From: Ferroplasma acidiphilum | GTDB lineage: Archaea > Thermoplasmatota > Thermoplasmata > Thermoplasmatales > Thermoplasmataceae | DNA: 64,000 bases | Direction of reading: 5' to 3' | Assembly (NCBI RefSeq): GCF_002078355.1 | Contig: NZ_CP015363.1 | Span: 1,240,001 to 1,304,000 of the forward strand | In this document: piece after piece, positions 46,172 to 54,854 of the stretch | How the letters are laid out: each line of letters opens with the position of its first letter | Position numbering within the stretch: position 1 is the first letter of the stretch | Notes under the pieces: model-generated | Databases searched by the model: none | What the model saw: the letters and a program-made list of their open reading frames with translations, nothing else | What the model was told of the DNA's origin: nothing | Position numbers and translations under genes: made by a program

Positions 46172-46324
46172 ATGTGCGAAGATTGTATGGATGAAAGCTG
46201 CAAATGCGATAGCTGTTATAATTACAGGCATTATTCTGCGTGCCCTGTGTGCGGGCATACAGTATTCCTTGACTGCTGCCAGGGATTTATAAAGCACAAA
46301 TATGATATGGATTTTAAGCTCTAG
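46172..46324 (+). CDS. 50-residue Cys-rich, likely metal-binding protein
   Basis: From ATG 46172 it starts MCEDCMDESCKCDSCYNY and ends in HKYDMDFKL. Nine Cys in 50 residues: CxxC at 2/5, Cys10, 12 and 15, CxxC at 24/27 with CPVCGH, and the pair 35/36 in DCCQGF. Two zinc knuckles or a cluster-carrying fold are plausible. A TATA-like stretch at 46138-46152 is about 25 bases upstream, supporting a leaderless real gene. It overlaps the convergent SRPBCC gene by 4 bases. Family not recognised. Confidence 0.7.
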   Translation: MCEDCMDESCKCDSCYNYRHYSACPVCGHTVFLDCCQGFIKHKYDMDFKL

Positions 46325-46719
46325 GATGATTCAAAATAATCCTTTATGCGCTTCAATGCGTCCTCCGTCCCCTGTTCAAAATGCCCCTGTAATTTGTTTG
46401 AGAATGCCCTCAGCATCGGTGAAAGTTTTATATTCCATACAGACACTATTTTTACAGGATCATTACCGTAGAGCTGCGTTGTTTTTTCTCCAGTGAATGG
46501 CCCTTTTAAGTAATTCTCACTTAATATGAAATTATCTTCATCTTCTTTGAGCTGCATTTTCCCCTTTCCAGGAAAGGCAAACTGTACCATATAGTAATTT
46601 CCTTCTTTTTCAATGCTTCTGGTGCCATGCCAGAATTCAGGAATTCTTTTATAGTCCTTTATAAGTTCCCAGATATCCTCTCTGTCCGAGTTGACCTCTA
46701 TTTCTTTTTTAAATTCCAT
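46321..46719 (-). CDS. SRPBCC (START/polyketide-cyclase-like) protein
   Basis: 132 residues. MEFKKEIEVNSDREDIWELIKDYKRIPEFWHGTRSIEKE is the usual SRPBCC opening (strand, then the V-x-DYx-P-W-like helix), with a long C-terminal helix FSNKLQGHFEQGTEDALKRIKDYF. The fold makes a hydrophobic pocket for a lipid or cofactor; ligand unknown. ATG at 46719 has a TATA-like stretch near 46730-46745. Confidence 0.75.
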   Translation of the reverse strand: MEFKKEIEVNSDREDIWELIKDYKRIPEFWHGTRSIEKEGNYYMVQFAFPGKGKMQLKEDEDNFILSENYLKGPFTGEKTTQLYGNDPVKIVSVWNIKLSPMLRAFSNKLQGHFEQGTEDALKRIKDYFESS

Positions 46720-46816
46720 GTGATGGGATGTATATAATATATATCAATTTTTACCGCACATATGTTTCAATGCCAACGCTTATATATACATATAAGGTTA
46801 TATTTTAGGTGATTTT

Positions 46817-48844
46817 TTGGAAAAAAGTGAAGAAAATGAAGATTTAATAACGATATATTCTACTATGATAAAGATCAGAAAATATGAAGAAAAATTGCGC
46901 GATATCTATCTCAGCGATAAAAAACCACTATTTAACATTGCAGCCGGGAAGATTCCCGGTGAAATGCATCTTTCGGCTGGCCAGGAACCGTCGGCTGCAT
47001 GGATGTCGGTTTTGCTAAGGAATGATGATTTTGTTTACAGCACACACAGGCCACACCATACTGCCATAGCTAAGGGAGTAGACCTGAACAGGATGACTGC
47101 GGAGATAATGGGAAAGCATGGTGGGTTAAGCAAAGGAAAAGGTGGGCATATGCATATTTTTGATAAAAAGGTTAATTTCGCCTGTGCCGGAATTGTAGGT
47201 TCATCTTTTCCCCCTGCACTTGGAGCAGCCCTGGCATCGAAACTCGATGGTAAAGACAGCATTGCAGTGGCATTTGGAGGTGATGGTTCATTAAACCAGG
47301 GTATGTTCCTTGAATCATTAAATCTTGCATCATTATGGAAACTTCCCGTAATTTTTGTAATAGAAAACAATGATTGGGCAATATCTGTGGAAACAAAGGA
47401 TTCTACACCCATTAAAAATGATGCTATAAGAGCCGATGGTTTTGGAATGCCAGGAGTTTATATAGAAAATAATGACCCTGTAAAAATGTATAAAGCGGCA
47501 GAAAAAGCTGTTAAGAGGGCAAGGAGCGGGGAAGGGCCTACCCTTATTGCTATTGATACATACAGGTACTACGGGCATTTCGAAGGTGATCCTGAAGTAT
47601 ACAGGCCAAAGAACCAGGTAAAGGAACTTCTTGCAAAAGACCCCATAAAGATAATGGAATCCGACCTGCTTAAGAAGGGCATTATCTCAAAGGACGAAGA
47701 CGACAGGATAAATAATTCGGCTATGGAAGAAATAAGCCAGGCATTTGCATTTGCAGAAGACAGCCCTCTTCCGGTGGGAAGCGACTCCATGGATGACGTG
47801 TATGCTCCTGTAGACTATTCAATAGAACCCACAACAAAGGGCAGAAAACTTCCGGTTTACATGGCAATTTCAGAGGCAATATCCCAGGAGATGGAGGGAA
47901 ATAAAGATGTACTTTATATGGGTGAAGATGTGGGAAAATATGGCGGAATTTTTGGGGCAACAACCGGCCTGTTTAAAAAATTTGGGGCTGAACGTATAAG
48001 GGACACTCCAATAAGCGAATCAGCATTTATTGGCTCGGCTGCTGGACTCGCTGCTGCCGGGAAGCGACCTATAGTTGAGCTGATGTTTTCAGATTTTGTC
48101 GGCGTAACACTTGACCCCATAATGAACCAGATAGCAAAAAACCATTATATGTCTGGCGGCACTGTAAATATGCCTGTTGTCATTACCACCGCTGTTGGAG
48201 GCGGCTATGGTGATGCAGCACAGCATTCGCAAACGTTGTATTCACTCTTCGGGCATCTTCCCGGGCTTAAGGTAGTGGTACCTTCAAACAGCTATGATGC
48301 AAAAGGGTTGATGGTATCTGCAATAAAAGATAACAACCCGGTTGTCTATATGTTTCATAAGGGGCTTCTGGGATTGCCATGGATGCCATATCCACAATCT
48401 ACAGTGACCGAAGTACCTGAGGAAGAATATACTGTCCCAATAGGAAAAGCCAGAATTGCCAGGGAAGGAAAAGACATAACAATAATCGGTATAGGCGCTA
48501 CGGTGCATATGGCAATGGAAGCTGCAATGGAGCTTGAAGAGAATGGAATTAACGCTGAAGTAATTGACCTGAGAAGCATAAAGCCGCTTGATACTGATAC
48601 TGTTATAAGGTCTGTCGGGAAAACCGGATCACTGCTTGTGGCTGATGAAGATTATGCTGCATTCGGGCTTGCATCGGAAATTACATCGGCTGTAAGCCAT
48701 GCCCTCTTCGGGAAACTTGATAAGGCTCCTGAAAGCATTGTATCCCCTGATGTGCCTGTGCCCTATAGCCAGCCAATGGAGAAATACTGGCTTCCGGACA
48801 CACAGAAAATTGTAAACAGAGTTATGGAGATGTTCAAAAAGTGA
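46817..48844 (+). CDS. 2-oxoacid dehydrogenase E1, alpha and beta fused
   Basis: 675 residues from a TTG start after AGGTGAT. Residues 1-335 are the E1 alpha part with the ThDP motif GDGSLNQG (155-162), HRPHHTAIA, KGGHMHIF and the loop YYGHFEGDPEVYR. Residues 343-675 are the E1 beta part: MGEDVGKYGGIFGATTGL, RIRDTPISE, GQ-like and the C-terminal domain. It decarboxylates a branched-chain or other 2-oxoacid and transfers the acyl group to lipoate. A fused E1 is unusual because E1 alpha and beta are usually separate genes. The following gene encodes a lipoyl domain, overlapping by 4 bases. Confidence 0.88.
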   Translation: MEKSEENEDLITIYSTMIKIRKYEEKLRDIYLSDKKPLFNIAAGKIPGEMHLSAGQEPSAAWMSVLLRNDDFVYSTHRPHHTAIAKGVDLNRMTAEIMGKHGGLSKGKGGHMHIFDKKVNFACAGIVGSSFPPALGAALASKLDGKDSIAVAFGGDGSLNQGMFLESLNLASLWKLPVIFVIENNDWAISVETKDSTPIKNDAIRADGFGMPGVYIENNDPVKMYKAAEKAVKRARSGEGPTLIAIDTYRYYGHFEGDPEVYRPKNQVKELLAKDPIKIMESDLLKKGIISKDEDDRINNSAMEEISQAFAFAEDSPLPVGSDSMDDVYAPVDYSIEPTTKGRKLPVYMAISEAISQEMEGNKDVLYMGEDVGKYGGIFGATTGLFKKFGAERIRDTPISESAFIGSAAGLAAAGKRPIVELMFSDFVGVTLDPIMNQIAKNHYMSGGTVNMPVVITTAVGGGYGDAAQHSQTLYSLFGHLPGLKVVVPSNSYDAKGLMVSAIKDNNPVVYMFHKGLLGLPWMPYPQSTVTEVPEEEYTVPIGKARIAREGKDITIIGIGATVHMAMEAAMELEENGINAEVIDLRSIKPLDTDTVIRSVGKTGSLLVADEDYAAFGLASEITSAVSHALFGKLDKAPESIVSPDVPVPYSQPMEKYWLPDTQKIVNRVMEMFKK

Positions 48845-49077
48845 TAATAAAAGTTCCGGAATTGTGGGATGTCCAGGGCCTTGGAAAAGCTATAATAACA
48901 CAGTGGTATGTAAAAGTTGGGGATTCTATAAAGGAAGATACCCCGGTATGCCAGATTATGGCGGGCAAAGTAACCGTTGAAGTTGAAGGAAAGGCAAAAG
49001 GTAAAGTGACAAAAATTTTTAGGGATATCAACGCAGAGATAGTTCCCGGAGATGATCTGCTGGAAGTTGAAACATAA
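48841..49077 (+). CDS. Stand-alone lipoyl-domain protein
   Basis: 78 residues, a whole biotinyl/lipoyl barrel with nothing after it. Residue pattern: VPELW near the start, WYVKVGDSIKEDTPVCQI, then Lys43 in AGKVTVEV at the hairpin turn that carries the cofactor (usually DKA), GKV, and a closing VPGDDLLEVE. It has no E2 catalytic or subunit-binding domain. It would carry acyl groups for the E1 protein upstream, with an unlinked E2 or another acceptor. GTG start overlaps E1 by 4 bases. Confidence 0.85.
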   Translation: MIIKVPELWDVQGLGKAIITQWYVKVGDSIKEDTPVCQIMAGKVTVEVEGKAKGKVTKIFRDINAEIVPGDDLLEVET

Positions 49078-49099
49078 AAATTATTTGATCAAAATATTA

Positions 49100-50644
49100 T
49101 TATTTTTTATTATGCTCTGACCTTATTGCGGCGATTGCAATTAGAGCAACAATTCCAATTATTACAATAGTTATAATTATTTTATAATCCTGTATATAAT
49201 TATACAATGTTACAGGGGAGGGATTCTGTACGAAGGTTATATTTATACTGTTATCTGCACCATTTACGGTAAAATTGCCTGAGCCACCTGTTATTGAATA
49301 ACCGGCTACCGAAGGAATGGTATAATTATACGTGCCGTTGTACAGAACGAATGTAATGTTATTGCCAGTTGAATACAGTGCATTACCATTGACCTGCACG
49401 CCCCATTCAGTACCGGCAGCCAAACCCTTCTCTGTAAAGGTAACATTGTATGATGGGCCGGAGGTATAACTATAATATCCTCCAGCCGATAAAGTATAAT
49501 TCCTGCTATAAACTGGCTGCCCGTATTTGGAAAATAATGTAAAGTTATACGTTCCGGGATTTAGGGTTAAATTTAGATATTGCCCCGTAAAATTATATCT
49601 GCTTCCATTTAACTTTATATAAGTATTCTTAACAGTACTCTTAAAGTTAAATACCGCCACATTGCTTGAATTATACAATTCGCCGGGGGTAGTATTTCCT
49701 GTTTCTATGTGTGCCATGGGAATCATGGATGCAGAATTATAGGATACCGATACATTACAAACGCCTTCTGCCGTATCGCTTCCGTGGTTGTAAGCGTTGG
49801 ATACAGCCTGGTAATTATGCCCGTTCCAGTATTCAAGGCCCATTGTAAGATTTGCCTGTATAACTCTGGTATTGGTTGAGTTTCCCGGACCGCCCAGAAT
49901 TAAGCCCGCATCAGCATATAAATTATTGGGAAGAAGGTTTTGCCCGTTAACTATGAACCCGTAGTTGTGGGACACACTGGAAGCGAAGGTGAAATTTAAG
50001 GTATCATAGGTTTTCCATCCATTTCCATCATTATACTCCATATATATGTGTGGGTATCCGCTTGCTGTATAGGATACGCTTCTCAGCTTGATATTGCTAT
50101 AACTGAAAGACCTGAATGTGCCGTTATCGGATGCAAAATAGTAAAGGTGCGCGGAACTGCTGTTCATTAATGTCCCATTGCCATGCATTGTACTGTTATG
50201 CATTTCTGCATTTGTAGATGTAAAATTCCAGACATTGTCTACAAACACCACCTGCCGATTGGAAGTGTTCAGCACAGCCACATTTTGAACCCAGTAATAA
50301 TAGGTAGAATTCCCGTTTTGAAAGCTATAAATCAAATTTAACTGTATTCCCATATTATCAGGGCAAATGGAAATAGACGCATTGTAGGTTTTTAAATCTG
50401 TGATGTTGACAATACCTGTGAATGCTGTTGAATTGAAGGAACTGGAGGTTCCACCGGGCCCAATTCCATAATCAGCAATGCCCATAGGAGCCGGTTCTTT
50501 TGAATAATGGTACTCTGGATTTACCGTGGCTGGCGAAACACCCGGATTGTTTAAATGTGCATTAGTGCCATTGTTCATGTAAATCCCACCATATACAGAG
50601 AGAACCATAATAATTGAAATGAAAACAATAGCGAATTTATTCAT
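49100..50644 (-). CDS. Thermopsin-family (A5) acid protease, membrane-anchored
   Basis: 514 residues. Signal helix 1-20, then KEPAPMGIADYGIG, SFNSTAFTGIVNI, YWVQNVAVLNTS, VDNVWNFTST, YNDGNGWKTYDTL, LGGPGNSTN and YWNGHNYQAVSNAYNHGSDTAEG, all thermopsin signatures. A beta-domain with the motif VTFTEKGLAAGTEWGVQVNG (often seen in secreted proteins of this order) precedes a C-terminal helix (about 483-507) that anchors it. The many N-x-S/T sites suggest glycosylation. It likely digests external protein at low pH and supplies the permeases. AT-rich region 50650-50700 holds its promoter. Confidence 0.9.
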   Translation of the reverse strand: MNKFAIVFISIIMVLSVYGGIYMNNGTNAHLNNPGVSPATVNPEYHYSKEPAPMGIADYGIGPGGTSSSFNSTAFTGIVNITDLKTYNASISICPDNMGIQLNLIYSFQNGNSTYYYWVQNVAVLNTSNRQVVFVDNVWNFTSTNAEMHNSTMHGNGTLMNSSSAHLYYFASDNGTFRSFSYSNIKLRSVSYTASGYPHIYMEYNDGNGWKTYDTLNFTFASSVSHNYGFIVNGQNLLPNNLYADAGLILGGPGNSTNTRVIQANLTMGLEYWNGHNYQAVSNAYNHGSDTAEGVCNVSVSYNSASMIPMAHIETGNTTPGELYNSSNVAVFNFKSTVKNTYIKLNGSRYNFTGQYLNLTLNPGTYNFTLFSKYGQPVYSRNYTLSAGGYYSYTSGPSYNVTFTEKGLAAGTEWGVQVNGNALYSTGNNITFVLYNGTYNYTIPSVAGYSITGGSGNFTVNGADNSINITFVQNPSPVTLYNYIQDYKIIITIVIIGIVALIAIAAIRSEHNKK

Positions 50645-50739
50645 TAGTTTAATAATATACCAGAATATAAAAGGCTTTTTAAAACTCTATATTTTTCGAA
50701 ATAGTTAAATTAATATTAAATTCTTTATGTTGAATATTT

Positions 50740-51507
50740 ATGGGTGAAATAAATATTAAAAAGCATGGGCATATAACTATTATTTCCATAAACAGGTATA
50801 ACCGTAGAAATGCTGTGGATTATAAAACTTCAAAGATGCTTGAGAATGCTTTTCTTGATTTTAATATAGATACTGAACAGCACATAGCCATTATTACAGG
50901 TGAAAATGGCATATTTTCTGCAGGTGCTGACCTGAACGATGCAAAGGCAATGTCTCAGGAAGTTCTCGGGGAAAACGGGCCTATGGGCTTTACGAGAATG
51001 AAAATTGTAAAACCTGTAATAGCTGCAATATCAGGGTATTGCGTAGCCGGAGGGCTTGAAATGGCACTGACAGCTGATATAAGGATTGCTGATGCTGATT
51101 CAATGATTGGATTTCTGGAAAGGCGCTTCGGGGTGCCATTGATAGATGGTGGGACTCAGAGGCTTCCATTGATAATAGGCATGGGTAGGGCACTGGACAT
51201 GATTTTAACCGGCAAGCTGGTATCTGCTGATGAGGCAAAGTCTATAGGGCTTGTAAACTACGTAACAGAACATGGAAAAAGCCTTGATAAAGCCATGGAA
51301 ATAGCAAAACTTATGGATTCGTATCCTGCCGTTACAATGCTGAACGATCGTTTAGCCCTGCTTGAAGGGTTATCTAGGCCTCTTTGCGAGGGATTGAGAA
51401 TAGAAGCAGAATATGGGAAGAAAACCATAGATAGTGGAATAGTTGAAGATGGTGCGCAAAAGTTTATTGCAGGTAACGGAAGGCACGGAAAAATAGATAA
51501 ATTGTAA
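50740..51507 (+). CDS. Enoyl-CoA hydratase/isomerase family protein
   Basis: 255 residues, crotonase fold. FSAGADLNDAK (oxyanion hole), AISGYCVAGGLEMALTADIRIAD and LERRFGVPLIDGGTQRLPLIIG are typical, the last with Gly-rich loop; the catalytic Glu positions are not both clear. The N-terminal NRYNRRNAVDYKTSKML is common in the family. Paralogue of 34242. Role in fatty or aromatic acyl-CoA turnover likely. Confidence 0.87.
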   Translation: MGEINIKKHGHITIISINRYNRRNAVDYKTSKMLENAFLDFNIDTEQHIAIITGENGIFSAGADLNDAKAMSQEVLGENGPMGFTRMKIVKPVIAAISGYCVAGGLEMALTADIRIADADSMIGFLERRFGVPLIDGGTQRLPLIIGMGRALDMILTGKLVSADEAKSIGLVNYVTEHGKSLDKAMEIAKLMDSYPAVTMLNDRLALLEGLSRPLCEGLRIEAEYGKKTIDSGIVEDGAQKFIAGNGRHGKIDKL

Positions 51508-51587
51508 AAAATGATATATTGATATAGCACTGGAAACCCGGGAAGTTCAGAATAGTATACGGGACATGGCGCTATAAATAGCCGCAG

Positions 51588-53045
51588 TTACTTTTCCAGT
51601 TTATCATTGATCCCTGAGGCAAATTTCGCCAGATCGATACTTGAAGAGTAATCATATGACCTGCAGAGTTCCATAGTACTTGCCTCAATGGAACCTTCTG
51701 CATGAATCATTCCTGCCAGATAGAGGCTCCCCAGAGACGATATAAATTCTCTTAGTGTCTGGAATAGCCTTACACGTTCCATTGTTTCTTCTTTCTTTCT
51801 TCCTGCAAGGTATTTCATCAGAGAGGATTTCTCATTGCTATTTTCAAAATCCTCGTAGGAAGGCATAGTAGCAACCAGCCCTCCGGCTATGTCAACTATA
51901 TTCTTTACAACATCAGTATAATTCTCGTTTGCGAATAATTTTCCCACATTTGTAAAGATTATATCCGGTATTGCAAGAGAAGCCTGCTTATCATATGTAC
52001 AGCTATATGAGGAAGCTATAGCTGTTGCCTTTAATGTCTCCTTATAGCTTATAAGCACTGCAAGGTTTCTCCTTATGTTTGATTTATCATCAACTCCATT
52101 ATATGAAGCTAGCAGTTTACCTGTGCCAATGAGGAAATCTGCCATTGCAGCCCTGTAAGATATTGCAGTGAATCTGTGGAAAGTGGGGAACATCATGGCC
52201 AGGAGCCCTGCAAAATCATATTCACCATTCAAAAATACGCGCTCCATTGGAATGAATACGTTGTCGAATATTGTTATGGTTTCAACTTCTATATTTTCCC
52301 TGCCTATCACCGACAGGGAATCATCCATTGTTGTTTCAGTTTCTTTCAGGGGGCGGGCAATCATAGTAATCCCCTTGGTGTTTGCAGGTACGGCAAAAGC
52401 AACAGCGTAATCTTTATCAGCTTCTGTCATGTTTCTCGTAGGAATCACTACAATTTCATTTGATGCTATGGATTGGGTTGTATGTGCCTTGGCTCCTGAA
52501 ACATATATTCCATTTTTATCCCTCTTTACTATGTGTACGTACATGTCCGGGTCTTCCTGTTCCGATGGCCTTAATGAGCGATTCCCCTTCATGTCGGTCT
52601 GTGCCAGCGAAAGGCTCAGGTCTTTTTCAACTACATACCTGTAAAAGGCCATTACCCGGTTATAATAATCTGTTTTATATTTACTGTCTATCCTCCTGGA
52701 AACATACATAAGGGCAAAAAGGGCATCTGACCCGATGGCTTTTACTATGTTGAATTGCCCCCTGCCAAGCCTGGTAGTTTCATATATTAATTTATGCCGT
52801 ACAACCAGGTCTTCCGTATTCTGCGGTATTTTATAGAATATACTTGCCTTTCCCGATTTTTTGTCTGTAAAACACATTATATTTTCATATTTGCTGTCCT
52901 GCTGAAGCCGGTAGATGCCGGATGCATGGCTGACAGGAACTCCAAGGGCAGGATGTGCAGCCACATTTTCCACACTCTTTCCACGGTAATATACAGCTCT
53001 TCCATCATTGAGGCTATTCTTATAGCTTTCCACACTCATTAACAT
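51588..53045 (-). CDS. HpaB / 4-hydroxybutyryl-CoA dehydratase-family flavoprotein
   Basis: 485 residues. The fold is that of flavin-dependent 4-hydroxyphenylacetate 3-monooxygenases and 4-hydroxybutyryl-CoA dehydratases. From memory, the dehydratase needs three Cys and a His for its [4Fe-4S] cluster. In this protein the equivalent N-terminal Cys positions read Asn and Ala (about 99-103, in FNIVKAIGSDAL), and the FHR segment keeps the His but has Tyr where the third Cys should be. A cluster is therefore unlikely, which points to a monooxygenase-like or new activity. Start at 53045 or 53039 (MSVESYK). Convergent with the enoyl-CoA hydratase, divergent from a CoA ligase. Confidence 0.75.
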   Translation of the reverse strand: MLMSVESYKNSLNDGRAVYYRGKSVENVAAHPALGVPVSHASGIYRLQQDSKYENIMCFTDKKSGKASIFYKIPQNTEDLVVRHKLIYETTRLGRGQFNIVKAIGSDALFALMYVSRRIDSKYKTDYYNRVMAFYRYVVEKDLSLSLAQTDMKGNRSLRPSEQEDPDMYVHIVKRDKNGIYVSGAKAHTTQSIASNEIVVIPTRNMTEADKDYAVAFAVPANTKGITMIARPLKETETTMDDSLSVIGRENIEVETITIFDNVFIPMERVFLNGEYDFAGLLAMMFPTFHRFTAISYRAAMADFLIGTGKLLASYNGVDDKSNIRRNLAVLISYKETLKATAIASSYSCTYDKQASLAIPDIIFTNVGKLFANENYTDVVKNIVDIAGGLVATMPSYEDFENSNEKSSLMKYLAGRKKEETMERVRLFQTLREFISSLGSLYLAGMIHAEGSIEASTMELCRSYDYSSSIDLAKFASGINDKLEK

Positions 53046-53209
53046 AATAATTTATAATGATGCCTTATTTAATTTTATCCGGGGAAACTATAGTCTATTA
53101 AAATGATATATATCTTATAATAATGTTTTTGCAGCCAGCAGGTATCATACCTATTTTTCATTTACAGGAAGAGCGTCAGATTTAAATATAGTTTAATTTT
53201 ATAATAACC

Positions 53210-54847
53210 ATGGAAAAAAAGAAATGGTTTGATATCTGGCCCTACTATCTACCTTTTACAATAGATTATCCTGAAATGGACATATGGGAAATGCTGGAAA
53301 GCCCATCCAGATTATACGGGAATAAAAATGCATTGGTATATTATGGAAATAGAATAAAATACAGGGAGCTATGGCAGAACGTAAAAAATCTTTCTACATA
53401 TATAAAAATGATGGGGTTTGGAAAAGGAGATAGAATCGGAATAATGATGCAGAATTCCCCCCAGTTTATAATTTCATTTTTTGCCATATCAAGATCCGGA
53501 GCCACAATTGTTTTGATGAGCCCGGCACTGGATATGGAAACTGCAGAGTATATTGCAAGAGATACGAATTTAAAAATGGTAATTACCACGGCTGAACTTT
53601 TAAAGGTGCCATGGGACCTCCATGAAAAATTCAATATTCCTGTAATATGCGGCCTGCTCAAGGATTACATTAAAGAGCTCGATATCCCTGTTCCCGAATT
53701 TGTACTTTCTGATCTGGATATAAGAGGCGTACCATGGAGCGAAGCGGTGGAAAATCGCCCTGATGCCGGGCATGTTGAGTCGGGGGCTGACGCCGAGGCA
53801 TTGATAGCATATACATCAGGTACAACAGGAATTCCTAAGGGATGTGTCCATACAAACAGATCGGTGATATCCAATGCAATAGGAGCTTCCATATGGAGGA
53901 GGCTTACTTCGTCGGCAATTGAGCTGGGAGCAGCACCATTTTTCCACGTTACAGGGCTCTCATTTTCGATGCTGTCTCCAGTGTACTCCGGCGCAACAAT
54001 TGCAATATTAACAAGATGGAATAGCGAGGCGGCAATAGAAGCAATTGAAAAATACAGGGTAACCCATTTTGTATCTGTAGCCCCGATGATAGTTGACCTG
54101 CTGAACCAGAAGAACCTTGAAAATAGAGATTTCTCCTCCATGCGTTTTATCGGTGGCGGGGGTGCAGCAATGCCAGAAATCCTTGCAGAGAAGATGGAAG
54201 ATTTATTTCATATTCCTTTTGTAGAAGGCTATGGAATGACAGAAACCATGGGACAAACACACATAAATCCGCCGGAACACAGGAAATTGCAGTGCATTGG
54301 AATACCGCAATTTGGCTATGATGCAAAAATAATTTCCACAGAAACCGGAACCCCTGTAGAGGAAGGCACAGGCGAGATAGTGGTCAGGGGGCCAAGCCTG
54401 TTCACCGGATATTTAAATAAGCCACTTGATACCATGCAGGCTTTTGTAGATATCGATGGGCAAAAATACCTGAGAACCGGAGATATTGGATATATGGACA
54501 ATGAAGGCTCATTTTTTGTTGTTGACAGGCTAAAAAGAATGATAAACCGTGCGGGCTTCAAAGTGTGGCCAGCCCAGGTGGATAGCTTAATGCTAAAACA
54601 TCCGGATATACTGGAAGCCTGTGTGGTCGGCACGCCTGATCCAAGAAATGGAGAAGAGGTCAAGGCTTATGTTGTTCTTAGGGAGCCAGGAAGAAACAAG
54701 AAAATCTCTGAAATGGAAATAGTTGAATGGGCTAAAAAGGAAATAGGTGGTTATAAATATCCAAGAATAGTTGAATTCATAGAATCGTTGCCGAAAACTG
54801 CAACGGGTAAAGTTGACTGGAGAAAACTCCAGGAGAGGGAAAAATAA
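53210..54847 (+). CDS. AMP-forming acyl-CoA synthetase
   Basis: 545 residues. Motifs: ALIAYTSGTTGIPKGCVHTN (P-loop), EGYGMTETMG, YLRTGDIGYM, DRLKRMINRAGFKVWP (hinge) and KTATGKVDWRKL (catalytic Lys). Close to medium- or long-chain acyl-CoA ligases. A TATA-like region (53180-53195) precedes ATG 53210. The exact acid is unknown; it is divergent from the HpaB-like gene and may act with it. Confidence 0.9.
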   Translation: MEKKKWFDIWPYYLPFTIDYPEMDIWEMLESPSRLYGNKNALVYYGNRIKYRELWQNVKNLSTYIKMMGFGKGDRIGIMMQNSPQFIISFFAISRSGATIVLMSPALDMETAEYIARDTNLKMVITTAELLKVPWDLHEKFNIPVICGLLKDYIKELDIPVPEFVLSDLDIRGVPWSEAVENRPDAGHVESGADAEALIAYTSGTTGIPKGCVHTNRSVISNAIGASIWRRLTSSAIELGAAPFFHVTGLSFSMLSPVYSGATIAILTRWNSEAAIEAIEKYRVTHFVSVAPMIVDLLNQKNLENRDFSSMRFIGGGGAAMPEILAEKMEDLFHIPFVEGYGMTETMGQTHINPPEHRKLQCIGIPQFGYDAKIISTETGTPVEEGTGEIVVRGPSLFTGYLNKPLDTMQAFVDIDGQKYLRTGDIGYMDNEGSFFVVDRLKRMINRAGFKVWPAQVDSLMLKHPDILEACVVGTPDPRNGEEVKAYVVLREPGRNKKISEMEIVEWAKKEIGGYKYPRIVEFIESLPKTATGKVDWRKLQEREK

Positions 54848-54854
54848 ATTAAAA

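Noticed and set aside
51588-53045. Naming the flavoprotein 4-hydroxybutyryl-CoA dehydratase (autotrophic cycle)
   Set aside because: The iron-sulfur ligand Cys are not at the expected positions, and no other cycle enzymes are nearby.
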